Shown here in pieces: positions 8,168 to 16,591 of a stretch of DNA of 42,466 nt (position 1 is the first letter of the stretch; each line of letters opens with the position of its first letter). A program made the translations under genes and the position numbers. Under the pieces are notes generated by a model. The model saw only the letters and a program-made list of their open reading frames with translations. It was not told the DNA's origin and made no database searches. Source of the stretch: Acidimicrobiia bacterium (GTDB taxonomy: Bacteria > Actinomycetota > Acidimicrobiia > Acidimicrobiales > Poriferisodalaceae); contig JAJECP010000019.1 of assembly GCA_022821985.1 (NCBI GenBank), forward strand, positions 1 through 42,466, written 5' to 3'.

Positions 8168-9250
8168 GTGGCGCTGCGAACGGTTTCGGGGAACGGCTCG
8201 GGGAACGGCGACGCTGCCGCACCAGACGAGTCCGGCGGCAGCCTGCGCCCGGCCCAGCAGATCCTGAGTGCTGCCGAAGCTGTCGAGCGCATGTCCGCGC
8301 GACGCCGGGGCAAGCGCGGTTGCTACGCCATGTTCAGCTCCTACTTGGGAGGCGTCGTAACCGATCCCACCGTCATGACGGTGCCGCTCGACGATCACAT
8401 GGTTCACCGGGGCCATGGCGTCTTCGACACCTGCTCGCTGGTGAACGGCCGGCTGTACCGGCTCGGCATCCACATCGATCGGCTGCTTGCGAGTGCTGCG
8501 GGCGCCCGCCTCCAGATTCCGTGGTCGCGCGACGAGCTCATCCAGATGGTCGCCGACACCGCGGCAGCCTCCGGTGCCCGCAACGCCATCGTCCGCTACT
8601 GGCTGACAGCGGGCCCGGGCGGGTTCTCGTTCATGCCGGCCGAATGCGAAGAGCCGTGCTTCTACTGCGTCGTGCTCGACCCCATGAGCTTCGGCGATGG
8701 AGGCTTCGACCCGATGCGGGACGGCTTCCGCGAAGCAACGGTGCGCGAGACGCCCCAAAAGCCGCCGCTGCTGGCCCAGATCAAGTCGAACAACTACCTG
8801 CTGAACGTCCTGACCCACCTCGAGGCGGCCGACGGCGGGGGGACATTCGGGATCATCGTGGACGACGACGGCTTCATTGCGGAAGCCTGCGTACTGAACG
8901 TGTGCAGCGTGAGCCACGACGGCGTCTTCGTGACTCCCCCGTTCGAGGGCATCCTGCACGGCACCACCATGCGGCGCCTGCTGGATCTGGCCAGGGGGCC
9001 ACTCAGCGACGAAGGACTGCTGCGCGGCGTGGAACAGCGGCCACTGCGGGCCGACGAGGCTCGCGCCGGCGCTGAGGTCATCATGTCCGGCGGCGACACC
9101 CACGTCTTCCCGGTGGTGGAGTGGGACGGTGCCCCGATCGGCAACGGCACAGTCGGCCCTGTGGCGAAGCGCTTGCACGATCTCATCACCGCCGAGACCG
9201 AAGCAGGCGACGGCTCACCCGAGGATTTCATCGAAGTGCAGTACGCCTGA
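8168..9250 (+). CDS. Class IV (branched-chain/D-amino acid type) PLP aminotransferase
   Basis: This 360-residue protein is a fold-type IV PLP enzyme. The sequence HRGHGVFDTCSLVNGRLYRLGIHIDRLLASA is the N-terminal half of the family. Lys206 in QIKSNNYLLN is the expected Schiff-base lysine. GFIAEACVLNVCSV and GILHGTTMRRLLDLA are the phosphate-site and C-terminal signatures. It is longer than the usual 280-310 residues because of about 50 weakly structured Gly/Ser/Ala-rich residues at the N-terminus. That extension is kept because GTG 8168 sits six bases after a TANNNT box; ATG 8291 is the main alternative start. Members make branched-chain or D-amino acids or act as aminodeoxychorismate lyases, and the sequence does not decide which. 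It is read divergently from pgsA and 87 bases before the DNA polymerase gene. Confidence 0.83.
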   Translation: MALRTVSGNGSGNGDAAAPDESGGSLRPAQQILSAAEAVERMSARRRGKRGCYAMFSSYLGGVVTDPTVMTVPLDDHMVHRGHGVFDTCSLVNGRLYRLGIHIDRLLASAAGARLQIPWSRDELIQMVADTAAASGARNAIVRYWLTAGPGGFSFMPAECEEPCFYCVVLDPMSFGDGGFDPMRDGFREATVRETPQKPPLLAQIKSNNYLLNVLTHLEAADGGGTFGIIVDDDGFIAEACVLNVCSVSHDGVFVTPPFEGILHGTTMRRLLDLARGPLSDEGLLRGVEQRPLRADEARAGAEVIMSGGDTHVFPVVEWDGAPIGNGTVGPVAKRLHDLITAETEAGDGSPEDFIEVQYA

Positions 9251-9325
9251 GGTGGTCGGGCGCCATCCGTCCGGACGCCCCGCAACACGCGCTGCAGCTG
9301 TCCGGTGGCTGTGACAGGGCCGTCC

Positions 9326-9331
9326 TAGGGT
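9326..9331 (+). promoter_or_regulatory. Candidate -10 box of a leaderless DNA polymerase mRNA
   Basis: TAGGGT is followed by exactly six bases and then GTG 9338. The geometry is identical to the box at 8156 and no Shine-Dalgarno sequence is present. Confidence 0.5.
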
Positions 9332-9337
9332 GCGCTC

Positions 9338-11884
9338 GTGGACGCCGTTGCCGATCTTGCCCGTGCCCCAGCGGACGTCCGGCGGCTCGACCCGCGTCCA
9401 GAAGCCTCGCGAGATCCGGCTCAGGTGCCCGTCACGGTCGTGGGCCCCGACCGGCTCGGCGAGTTCGTCGGTGCGCTGTCGGCGTCCGAAGCCCGTGCAA
9501 TGGATACCGAGACGGTCTATGAGCCTCGCTATGCGGGGTCGCGCGGTCGCGTTCCCCAACTGCGGGTGATATCCGCGGCAACTCGCACTCCCGACGGTGC
9601 CGAGCACGCATGGGTCGTCGATGTCGCCTCGCACGAATTGTGTGAACTGGCGACAGCGTTGCACGAGGGCTTGCGGCTCCAGAACCTGGCATCGGATGCC
9701 TGGAACGCGACGTTTGACGATCGTGTCATCGACACCCATCTCATGGAGCCGGCCGCGGCTGCGGGTGCGGCGGTGGGGTCATTGCGCTGGTGGGACGCAC
9801 AGCTGGCCGATGCTCTGCTGCATCAGGGGCTGACCGGGTTCAGCTTCTTCCATGGGCTTGCGTGGGCCGCCGAGCGCTACCTCGGCCTCAGCGTCGAAGG
9901 GAAGGCCACGACACAGCTCTCCTACTCCGCCAACGGACCGCTGAGTGACAGCCAAGTGGCCTACGCAGCAGCGGACGCAGTGGAGACCTTGTGGGTGTCC
10001 GACAAGCTGCGTGAGGGGCTGCGAGACGCCGGCCTGGAGGAGGTCTGCCGTCTGGAACAGGCGGCCCGGCCGTTTCTCGACCGCATGGAGCGCTCCGGTC
10101 TGCCCTTCGACGTACAAGGTTGGGAAGCCGAGCTGGCAGAGCTGGCGTCGCGGCGCGTCGAGGTGCTCACCCATCTGGCCGAGCTGACCGGCGGCGGTCA
10201 AGGCGATCTCTTCGGCGGCGGCCTCGAGCCCAGCTGGAACCCCGACAGCGAGCAGCAGGCGCGGGACGTGCTGAACCGCTTCGCCGCCCACGAAGTGGAG
10301 ACCTGGACGGCCAAGACCGACGGTCGAGCCCGGCCGCTGGCGCCGACTGACTCGCTCGGCGCATCGGTGCTGGCAGGCATCGGCGGTGAACTCTGCAGTG
10401 CGCTGCTGGCCTACCGCGACCTGTCCAAGACCTTGAGCACGTATGGGCACACGATGGCCGAGCACTTGTGGGCCGACGGCCGGCTGCACCCGGAGTACCT
10501 GCAGGTGGTGGGCACAAACACGGGTCGGCTGGCCAGCCGCAACCCGAATGCACAGAACTTCACGCCACGGCTGAAGCCGTACATGAAACCCCCGCCCGGG
10601 CGGGTCTTTGTCTATTCCGACTTGAGCCAGGCCGAATTGCGCTTCGCCACCCAGCTCGCGGGCGATGAGGGTCTGCGGGCGGCGTTCGAGCAGGGTCTCG
10701 ACATCCACACCGCCACCGCCGAGCGGATGTTCGGCGTACGCCTCGACGGACCGGCAGGGCTGGCAGCACTCGACCGGCCTCGCTACGAGGAGTTCCGCAC
10801 CAAGGCCAAACGCATCAACTTCGGGATCCTCTACGGGCAGCGTGGCGCGGGGTTGTCGCGCGGTCTTACCGATGCCGGGGTGCCGACCAGCCGCGGCGAG
10901 GCCGACGCGCTCATCGAGGCCTACCTGGGCGCGTATCCCGGCATTGCCCACTGGGTGGACGAGCGGGACCGCTTCATCGGGCACTTTGCCGCCACCTCGC
11001 TCGATGCCGATTGGCCGCTGACACTGCGGCTGGGTGCCCTGTGGCCCCGCACCGATGACGCTCGGCGGACGCTTCGGAGCCAGCAGCGCCGGCATCACAG
11101 CGCCGAGGAGGTCCGCGAGGCCATGCTCGCAGCCGAACGGGCCGGCGCGATCGACCCGGGCCGCTTCGCCGGCGGCCCGACGATCGGCCTCAGCGAGATC
11201 GACGTTGCCGAGGTGGCGTGGGCGCTGTCGTTTTCCGCGCCGGTCGTCGTCCGTTCCGATGGCTCGCCGCTGTCGTTCAGCTCGCATACGCCGGCTGGTC
11301 GCCGGCAACAGTTCACGTTCTCCGTGGACTGGGTGCTGGGCGAAGCCGCAGCTGTGGTCGGCTGCTCGACCAAGCCCCGGCCGGCCGAGGTGTGGCAGCG
11401 GGTGCTGGCCCGCTTCGACCTCGCTCCGCCGACGGCAGCGGCGGGCGGCACGCTGCGGCCGGCCGTGGACAAGGTGCTGGAGCAGCGGCACCTGCGGCGG
11501 GCCGTCATCGACGAGGTGGGCGTTGCCATGGGCGACGCCGACCAGCAGTTCCTGCTGCGGCGCGCGTTGCACACCCGGGTCGGCCAGATGGCCAATGCCT
11601 ACCGCAACGCCCCGATCCAAGGCGGCGTCGCCGATGTGATGCTCGACGCCTACGGTCGGCTGAGCGAGGTGCTGGCGCGCTACCCCACGGCCGACGCTGT
11701 GCAGACCGTCCACGACAGCGTGGTCATCGAGTGCGACGAAGCCGACGCTCACGCAATCGCCGCGGACGTCAAGTCAGCGCTGGAAGCTGCCATGTCTCGC
11801 TGGTGCCCCGACGTGCCAACGGTGGCCGATACCGACATCCGCACGAGCCTGTCGGAGACCTCGATCCTCGAACAGTTGGGCTGA
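9338..11884 (+). CDS. Family A DNA polymerase with 3'-5' exonuclease domain and a large palm/fingers insertion
   Basis: This 848-residue protein combines a DEDDy proofreading exonuclease with a Pol I-type polymerase and has no 5' nuclease domain. Exonuclease residues are in place: Asp56 and Glu58 (MDTE), Asp127 (NATFD), Tyr209 and Asp213 (YAAAD). In the polymerase half TGRLASRNPNAQN precedes motif A at Asp428 (DLSQAELR). Motif B is RTKAKRINFGILYGQ with Lys491, and motif C is VHDSVVIE with Asp793. NAPIQGG is at 757. The span from YPGIAHW (533) to NAPIQGG is 224 residues, against about 50 in E. coli Pol I, so roughly 170 extra residues sit inside the catalytic domain. All key acidic residues remain, so activity is likely. 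It resembles the bifunctional exonuclease/polymerases of actinobacteria, perhaps for repair. GTG 9338 is supported by a TANNNT box. Confidence 0.88.
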   Translation: MDAVADLARAPADVRRLDPRPEASRDPAQVPVTVVGPDRLGEFVGALSASEARAMDTETVYEPRYAGSRGRVPQLRVISAATRTPDGAEHAWVVDVASHELCELATALHEGLRLQNLASDAWNATFDDRVIDTHLMEPAAAAGAAVGSLRWWDAQLADALLHQGLTGFSFFHGLAWAAERYLGLSVEGKATTQLSYSANGPLSDSQVAYAAADAVETLWVSDKLREGLRDAGLEEVCRLEQAARPFLDRMERSGLPFDVQGWEAELAELASRRVEVLTHLAELTGGGQGDLFGGGLEPSWNPDSEQQARDVLNRFAAHEVETWTAKTDGRARPLAPTDSLGASVLAGIGGELCSALLAYRDLSKTLSTYGHTMAEHLWADGRLHPEYLQVVGTNTGRLASRNPNAQNFTPRLKPYMKPPPGRVFVYSDLSQAELRFATQLAGDEGLRAAFEQGLDIHTATAERMFGVRLDGPAGLAALDRPRYEEFRTKAKRINFGILYGQRGAGLSRGLTDAGVPTSRGEADALIEAYLGAYPGIAHWVDERDRFIGHFAATSLDADWPLTLRLGALWPRTDDARRTLRSQQRRHHSAEEVREAMLAAERAGAIDPGRFAGGPTIGLSEIDVAEVAWALSFSAPVVVRSDGSPLSFSSHTPAGRRQQFTFSVDWVLGEAAAVVGCSTKPRPAEVWQRVLARFDLAPPTAAAGGTLRPAVDKVLEQRHLRRAVIDEVGVAMGDADQQFLLRRALHTRVGQMANAYRNAPIQGGVADVMLDAYGRLSEVLARYPTADAVQTVHDSVVIECDEADAHAIAADVKSALEAAMSRWCPDVPTVADTDIRTSLSETSILEQLG

Positions 11885-11909
11885 GCGACGGTCGCCTGCC
11901 GAGCTCGGC
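11885..11909. terminator. Two adjacent dyads after the polymerase gene, weak terminator candidate
   Basis: GCGAC-G-GTCGC at 11885-11895 and the perfect palindrome GCCGAGCTCGGC at 11898-11909 directly follow the polymerase stop. They open the 120-base convergent gap to the MFS gene. Neither leaves a good loop and there is no T-tract, so a terminator role is only suggested by position. The rest of the gap shows nothing recognisable. Confidence 0.22.
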
Positions 11910-12004
11910 GCCGAACGCGCACACGGCCGGTTTCCGCGCTGCCGAGGTCGTCGATCAGACCGGCGCTCGTGACCCCCCGGACGCCGTCAACCGACCTGCT
12001 GCAC

Positions 12005-13276
12005 CTAGCGAGAACCGGCTGGCTGGGACGACCTGCCGCTGCCCAGGCTTGCCATCGAATACACGACCATGCTGAGCGTGACGGCGATTCCCATAGTCAG
12101 GAACATGGTGCGCACGCCAGCCCATTCGGCCAGCACCCCCAACGGCGCGGCAGCGATGGCGAACGCCGCGAACGGCAACTGCACAAGAGACTGAACGCGT
12201 CCCTGGTATGCCTCGTCGGTGGCCCGCATCACGATGGTCTGGACGAGCGAGATGAATCCGGTTGATGCCCCGCCGACAGCGGCAGTGATCGCCAGTGCCC
12301 AGATGTAGGTGGGGGCCCAACTCAAGATGATCACCGAAGCACCGAAGGCGTAACCCAAGCCGACGAGGATCGAGCCGGCGCTCGGCGAGTCGGCACGTGA
12401 AGCGAGCACAATCGACGCGACCACCGCACCGATGGACGACGCTCCGGCGATGAACCCGACCTGCCTGTCGCCGAGCCCGAAGACCCCTTCGACGAGCGCC
12501 GGCTGGAAGGCGACATAGCTGAAGCCGAACATGATCACGATGATCGACGTGAGGATCGGTCGCCGCAGCTCGGGGCGGCTCATCGCATAACGGATTCCCT
12601 GGTGGATCTCGGCCAGTGGGTTCCCGACTGCGAGCCGAGCCAGCCGGGCGCTGCCGGCGGGCGAAGCCTCCCGCGTGCTCGTCTCCGGCAGCGGCAGCAG
12701 CAGCACATAGCTCAGGGTCGCGATGGCCGCCGAGACGAAATAGGCCCCGGCGAGGCCGAACAGCGCCCACCCTGCCAGCAATCCGGCCCCGGTCGGGGCG
12801 ATGACGCGGCTGCCGCTGAGCGACAACGACGAGAGCGTGATCGCGTTTCCGAGCCGCTCACGCCCGACCAACTCGGTCGTCATCGAAATGCGAGCAGGAC
12901 CGATCAAGCCGAACATCAGGCCTTGCAGCGCGCTGGAGACGAGCAGCATCCAGAAATGGATGACATCGGTGGCCAGCGCCACACCCATGCCGATGGAGCC
13001 GAGCAGCAGCACCATCTGGCCGAACAGCATGAGCCGTCGCTTCGAGAGTCGATCCGCGGCCACGCCGCCGAACAGCGTCGACACCCCCAGCGCCAATCCG
13101 AACGCGAAGAACACGACGCCCAGTGCCCCCTCGCTCTCGGTGAGGTCCCAGGCGAGCAGCGAACGCAGCAAGAACTGCATCTGGATGCTCATGAACGAGA
13201 ACACCCCGCTCAGCCACAGCAGCCGGAAAGCTGGCACCCCGAGTGCGGCGAACGTCGCCGTGCGCTCGCTCTTCAT
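12005..13276 (-). CDS. MFS transporter, exporter-like (EntS/MFS_3 type)
   Basis: This 423-residue inner-membrane protein has about twelve hydrophobic segments and a central hydrophilic loop around residues 195-225 (ETSTREASPAG to HQGIRYAMSRPELRR). The first helix block FRLLWLSGVFSFMSIQMQF and the loop-2/3 block FGGVAADRLSKRRLMLFGQ are typical of the EntS/Bcr-like branch, which mainly exports siderophores, drugs or other small compounds. A central PELRRPILTSIIVIMFGFSYVAFQPALV opens the second half, as in relatives. ATG 13276 is preceded by GGAGGG at nine bases, a strong ribosome-binding site. It is divergent from the SDR gene at 13351 and convergent with the polymerase gene. The substrate is not predictable. 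Confidence 0.82.
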   Translation of the reverse strand: MKSERTATFAALGVPAFRLLWLSGVFSFMSIQMQFLLRSLLAWDLTESEGALGVVFFAFGLALGVSTLFGGVAADRLSKRRLMLFGQMVLLLGSIGMGVALATDVIHFWMLLVSSALQGLMFGLIGPARISMTTELVGRERLGNAITLSSLSLSGSRVIAPTGAGLLAGWALFGLAGAYFVSAAIATLSYVLLLPLPETSTREASPAGSARLARLAVGNPLAEIHQGIRYAMSRPELRRPILTSIIVIMFGFSYVAFQPALVEGVFGLGDRQVGFIAGASSIGAVVASIVLASRADSPSAGSILVGLGYAFGASVIILSWAPTYIWALAITAAVGGASTGFISLVQTIVMRATDEAYQGRVQSLVQLPFAAFAIAAAPLGVLAEWAGVRTMFLTMGIAVTLSMVVYSMASLGSGRSSQPAGSR

Positions 13277-13307
13277 CGCGGTGGACCCTCCGACATGCCG
13301 ACTGCCG

Positions 13308-13317
13308 ACGCTAGCTT
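13308..13317. promoter_or_regulatory. Overlapping divergent -10 boxes
   Basis: The sequence ACGCTAGCTT reads TAGCTT on the plus strand (13312-13317) and TAGCGT on the minus strand (13313 back to 13308). Both fit TANNNT, and the two share the CTAG core. The 74-base region separates the divergent MFS and SDR genes, so initiation in the two directions may be mutually exclusive. Confidence 0.35.
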
Positions 13318-13350
13318 CGATCCGGCGAAAACGACTTGGAGGAAAGCAAC

Positions 13351-14130
13351 ATGCCGCGTCTCGACCTCAGCGGAGCATCAGCCATCGTCACGGGCGGAGC
13401 GTCGGGCATCGGCGAGGCCAGCGCTCGCCAGCTTGCCGAAGCCGGAGCCCATGTGGTCATCGCCGACCTGCAGGACGACCTCGGCGCCGAAGTGGCATCG
13501 TCGGTCGGTGGGCTGTTCGTGCGCTGCGACGTCACCAGCATTGATGACGCGAGTGCCGCGGTGGATGCCGCATCGGAGATGGGGCCGCTGCGTGCGCTGG
13601 TCAACTCGGCCGGGTTGGGCCGTGCCGGGCGCACGATCGACCGCAACAACGTGCCCATGGATCTCGAGCAGTTCCGCTTCGTGATCAATGTGAACCTCAT
13701 CGGCTCGTTCAACATGCTCGCCCAGGCGGCATCGGCCATGGCCAAGACCGAGCCCGCCGACGACGACGGGTCCCGTGGCGCGGTAGTCAACATGGCGTCG
13801 GTAGCGGCCTTCGACGGCCAGATCGGCCAAGCCGCCTACTCGGCCTCCAAGGGCGGCGTGGTGGGCATGACCCTGCCGATCGCCCGCGACCTGTCCGCCA
13901 CCGGCATTCGCGTCAACACGATCGCGCCGGGCCTCATCGACACGCCGATCTACGGCGAAGGCGAGCAATCTGAGCAGTTCAAAGCGCACCTGGGCCAGAG
14001 CGTGCTGTTTCCCAAGCGTCTGGGCTACGGCGAGGAACTCGCCTTCATGGTCATGGAGTGCATCACCAACCCGTACATGAACGGCGAGGTGATCCGCGTC
14101 GACGGCGGCATCCGGCTGCCCCCCCGCTGA
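13351..14130 (+). CDS. SDR dehydrogenase, 3-hydroxyacyl-CoA dehydrogenase type II (HSD10)-like
   Basis: This 259-residue classical short-chain dehydrogenase has the cofactor loop TGGASGIGEAS, an Asp at the end of strand two (IADLQDD) that favours NAD, NSAG in place of NNAG, Ser in MASVAAFDG, and the catalytic pair in YSASKGG. The run QIGQAAYSASKGGVVGMTLP, then ARDLSATGIRVNTIAPGL, is very close to human HSD10 and bacterial 3-hydroxyacyl-CoA dehydrogenases, which oxidise 3-hydroxyacyl-CoA in beta-oxidation. ATG 13351 follows a strong GGAGGAAAGCAAC site; an in-frame TTG at 13336 lies within that site and is rejected. With the acyl-CoA dehydrogenase and enoyl-CoA hydratase in this window it could complete a beta-oxidation cycle. 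The exact substrate is unknown. Confidence 0.86.
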   Translation: MPRLDLSGASAIVTGGASGIGEASARQLAEAGAHVVIADLQDDLGAEVASSVGGLFVRCDVTSIDDASAAVDAASEMGPLRALVNSAGLGRAGRTIDRNNVPMDLEQFRFVINVNLIGSFNMLAQAASAMAKTEPADDDGSRGAVVNMASVAAFDGQIGQAAYSASKGGVVGMTLPIARDLSATGIRVNTIAPGLIDTPIYGEGEQSEQFKAHLGQSVLFPKRLGYGEELAFMVMECITNPYMNGEVIRVDGGIRLPPR

Positions 14131-14139
14131 GCGGCACTG

Positions 14140-14922
14140 TCAGGCCAAGAAGTCGGCGATGGCGTCGTTGAACGCCTCGGGTTGCTCCTGGTTGGCGAGG
14201 TGGCCGGCGTGGCTGATCTCTGCGTAACGAGCGCCCGCAATTCCCTCCGCCAGCCTCTGTGATGTGCGGGGCGGGGTGACCTCGTCGTGCTCGCCCACCA
14301 CCACCAGTGTCGGCACAGCGATGCGTTCAAGGTCCGGGTAGTGGTTCGACTCTGCCATCGAGTCGCACGCCCACTGGTAGCAGGGCATGCGGATCGACGG
14401 GATCATCATGTCGGCAACGTGAGCCCGCAGCTCAGCGGAGGCGTCAGGGCTGACAAGCCGCTGCGCCCGGGCCGCTGCGAAACCCTCGGGGCCGAGGTCG
14501 ACAAAATCGATCGCCCGCGCCCGCATGGCTTCGGCCTGTTCCGGTTTCGTGCCGGCGCCGGCACTGGAGTCGGCCAGGACCAGCGCAGAGACCAGCTCAG
14601 GGTGCCGCAGGACCAGCCGGGTCGCCGTGACACCGCCCCATGAGACGCCCAGCACCGCTACCAGGCCGTCTGATTCAGCCCTGATCAGCGATGCGGCTGC
14701 ATCAGCCCAGCCGTCAATGCCGGGGGCACTTGCGGGATCGGCCGAATATCGGTAGCCGGGTGCGTCCCACGCCACGAGCCGCACACCCAGACGTTCCGCT
14801 AGCGGGCGCTGACCCAAGAAGGCATCCGCGCACGAGCCGATGCCGTGCAGGCACAGCAGCACCGGTGCGTCATGCGCACCGTACGACCAGCGGAAGATGC
14901 CGGTCATGGGACTGGGGCTCAC
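14140..14922 (-). CDS. Alpha/beta hydrolase
   Basis: This 260-residue protein has the full alpha/beta-hydrolase triad. The nucleophile serine is in LGVSWGG, the acid in VVGEHDEVTPP, and the histidine in ISHAGHLANQEQPEAF. The oxyanion-hole turn LCLHGIGS follows the first strand. The size is that of single-domain esterases, lactonases or C-C hydrolases. The start is either GTG 14922 or ATG 14907; neither has a clear Shine-Dalgarno site. GTG 14922 is used because it lies ten bases after the stop of the SMP-30 gene upstream, which suggests translational coupling. The gene ends nine bases from the convergent SDR stop. Pairing with an SMP-30 lactonase hints at sugar lactone or ester hydrolysis, but this is inference. 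Confidence 0.84.
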   Translation of the reverse strand: MSPSPMTGIFRWSYGAHDAPVLLCLHGIGSCADAFLGQRPLAERLGVRLVAWDAPGYRYSADPASAPGIDGWADAAASLIRAESDGLVAVLGVSWGGVTATRLVLRHPELVSALVLADSSAGAGTKPEQAEAMRARAIDFVDLGPEGFAAARAQRLVSPDASAELRAHVADMMIPSIRMPCYQWACDSMAESNHYPDLERIAVPTLVVVGEHDEVTPPRTSQRLAEGIAGARYAEISHAGHLANQEQPEAFNDAIADFLA

Positions 14923-14932
14923 CGGAGCGGAC

Positions 14933-15787
14933 TCACTGGCTCAAGCGCACCCGAGCCAGCGGGGTCGGGACACCGGCAACTGGGGCACGAGTGCGGAAGA
15001 TGCAGCCGCCACCGGCGGTGCCGCCGCCGTCCGACGCCCCGCCAGTCACGATGTAGAGATCACGCATGTCGGCGCCGCCGAAGCAGACGCTGGTGACGAA
15101 CTGGCCAGGAACCGGCACGGCGAGATCGGACTCACCGTCGGGCGTGTAGCGCTGCACGCGTGCGCCTTCGGCCAGCGCGACCCACACGCCGCCTTCGACA
15201 TCCACGGCAAGGCCGTCGGGCACCTTGCCTTCGCGCACGAACTCCCGGCGGTTGGTCACCGAATCGCCTTCGACATCCGACACCCACACCCTGCCCGGGA
15301 TGCTGTCTGAGTGATACAGCCGCGATCCGTCGGGCGAGAAGCCGATGCCATTGGTGAGCTGCACGTCGCCGTATACCTCATCGGCTGTGCCGTCGAGGTT
15401 GATGCGGTACAGCTCGCCGGCCTCATCGGGTGCCGATAGATCGAACGGGTTGCGCCTCAGCGAGCCCACGTACACGCGCCCCAACGAATCAGTGTGCATG
15501 TCGTTGAAACCGGCGACGTCGGGAGCGAACAGCACTTCCGAGCCGGCGTCGGTGACGTGCTGGATGTTGCGACCGCTCACCACCACACCGCCGTCGGCGT
15601 GCAGCACCATGCCGCCCACGCCCCTGCGCTTCGGCACCACGATCTCGATCTCGCCATCGGGCCGCCGCCGGCGCACGCCGCCGTTGGGCACATCAGAGAA
15701 ATAGAAGTTGTCGTGCTCATCCACCCTGGGACCCTCGATGAGGCCCCATCCCGAACTCAGCAGCTCCAACTCGAATTCAGCGCTCAT
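14933..15787 (-). CDS. SMP-30/gluconolactonase family protein
   Basis: This 284-residue six-bladed beta-propeller belongs to the SMP-30/gluconolaconase/LRE family, metal-dependent hydrolases of sugar lactones and some esters. The metal-site Glu is in LIEGPRVDEHDNFYFSD. The later conserved elements VLHADGGVVVSG, FNDMHTDSLGRVYVGS, LTNGIGFSPDGSRLYHSDS and PDGLAVDVEGGVWVAL mark successive blades and include the usual Asn and Asp ligands. A Gly-rich segment (GGASDGGGTAGGG) lies near the C-terminus. ATG 15787 follows GGGGGATGAGAC, a fair ribosome-binding site. It is the first gene of a two-gene unit with the alpha/beta hydrolase. A second, only distantly similar family member is at 25307-26230. The lactone substrate is not predictable. 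Confidence 0.87.
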   Translation of the reverse strand: MSAEFELELLSSGWGLIEGPRVDEHDNFYFSDVPNGGVRRRRPDGEIEIVVPKRRGVGGMVLHADGGVVVSGRNIQHVTDAGSEVLFAPDVAGFNDMHTDSLGRVYVGSLRRNPFDLSAPDEAGELYRINLDGTADEVYGDVQLTNGIGFSPDGSRLYHSDSIPGRVWVSDVEGDSVTNRREFVREGKVPDGLAVDVEGGVWVALAEGARVQRYTPDGESDLAVPVPGQFVTSVCFGGADMRDLYIVTGGASDGGGTAGGGCIFRTRAPVAGVPTPLARVRLSQ

Positions 15788-15881
15788 GTCTCATCCCCCT
15801 GGCACCGACGGTCAGGCATAGGTCGCGCCAGCCGCAGTGTGGGGACCATAACGAACGCAATGCCGCAGCGGCGGGGCTTGC

Positions 15882-16517
15882 TCAGCTGGATGGGCTGAAC
15901 TGGATCGGGAGGGGGTGGCCAGTGCGGGTGAACAGGTCTTGCAGCATCCGCAGCGTCATGCCCCAGATCACCCGTCCGTGGCCGACTTCGATGCCCGGAA
16001 AGCGCTCGTCGGGTCGAGGCGGGTAGTGGTAGTCGATGTGGCGTCGAGGGTCGGCCAGTTCTGCCACCGAGACCCAGAACGCGTCGGCTACTTCGTAGTT
16101 CAGCGTCAGTGCGGGGCGTGTGCCGTCTAGCCAGCACACGTGCGGCGTCACCCGCAGCGCCGCGCCGCGCCAGCGCGGATTGCCTTCGAGATCGTTGAGC
16201 CGGCCGAGCCAGCGCACTCCGGCGTGCGCGGTGATGTCGAATCCGATCTCTTCGCGGCTCTCGCGCACCGCCGTGTCGAACGTGTCGTCGTCGTCGGGCT
16301 CGGTGCGCCCACCCGGAAACGCCATGTGGCCCGACCACGGGTCGCCGTCGCGGGTGGCTCGTTCGATGAAGAGCATCTCGGGGCCGCTGTCACCCGAGCG
16401 CGCCACTGCGGCGACGGCGGCAGTCGGGCCGTGATGCAGGGTGTCGAGGTCCTGACTGAGCACTGCCGTCAGGCGTTCCGCTTCAAACGCCTCAGTGACA
16501 GGGTGCAGACCGACCAC
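15882..16517 (-). CDS. Nudix hydrolase, CoA pyrophosphatase-like
   Basis: This 211-residue protein carries the block GHMAFPGGRTEPDDDDTFDT followed by AVRESREEIGFD. The RESREEIG part is the core of the Nudix box, and the HxxFPGG entry with an acidic PDDDD spacer is the variant of NudL-type enzymes, which cleave coenzyme A and acyl-CoAs to phosphopantetheine and 3',5'-ADP. ARSGDSGPEMLFIERA before it matches the strand preceding the box. The frame is open to TTG 16568, but GTG 16517 is chosen because a TANNNT box (TACGCT) lies eight bases upstream with no Shine-Dalgarno sequence. It is divergent from the acyl-CoA dehydrogenase gene. Many CoA-ester enzymes are nearby, which suits a CoA-housekeeping role. 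Confidence 0.82.
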   Translation of the reverse strand: MVGLHPVTEAFEAERLTAVLSQDLDTLHHGPTAAVAAVARSGDSGPEMLFIERATRDGDPWSGHMAFPGGRTEPDDDDTFDTAVRESREEIGFDITAHAGVRWLGRLNDLEGNPRWRGAALRVTPHVCWLDGTRPALTLNYEVADAFWVSVAELADPRRHIDYHYPPRPDERFPGIEVGHGRVIWGMTLRMLQDLFTRTGHPLPIQFSPSS

Positions 16518-16525
16518 GGCCTCGC

Positions 16526-16531
16526 AGCGTA
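16526..16531 (-). promoter_or_regulatory. Candidate -10 box of a leaderless Nudix mRNA
   Basis: On the minus strand TACGCT ends eight bases before GTG 16517. It is the main reason to prefer that start over the upstream TTG. Confidence 0.42.
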
Positions 16532-16578
16532 GGTCGGACGCATGCGACGACTCTCGGTTCGCTCCCAAACACCACTGC

Positions 16579-16584
16579 TACCGT
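16579..16584 (+). promoter_or_regulatory. Candidate -10 box of a leaderless acyl-CoA dehydrogenase mRNA
   Basis: TACCGT ends seven bases before ATG 16592 and no Shine-Dalgarno sequence is seen. It is divergent from the Nudix -10 box about 50 bases away. Confidence 0.48.
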
Positions 16585-16591
16585 CGCCGCG

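Noticed and set aside
9779..11752. 657-residue open frame antisense to the DNA polymerase gene
   Set aside because: No family pattern or start signal is visible, and the plus-strand polymerase motifs are unambiguous.
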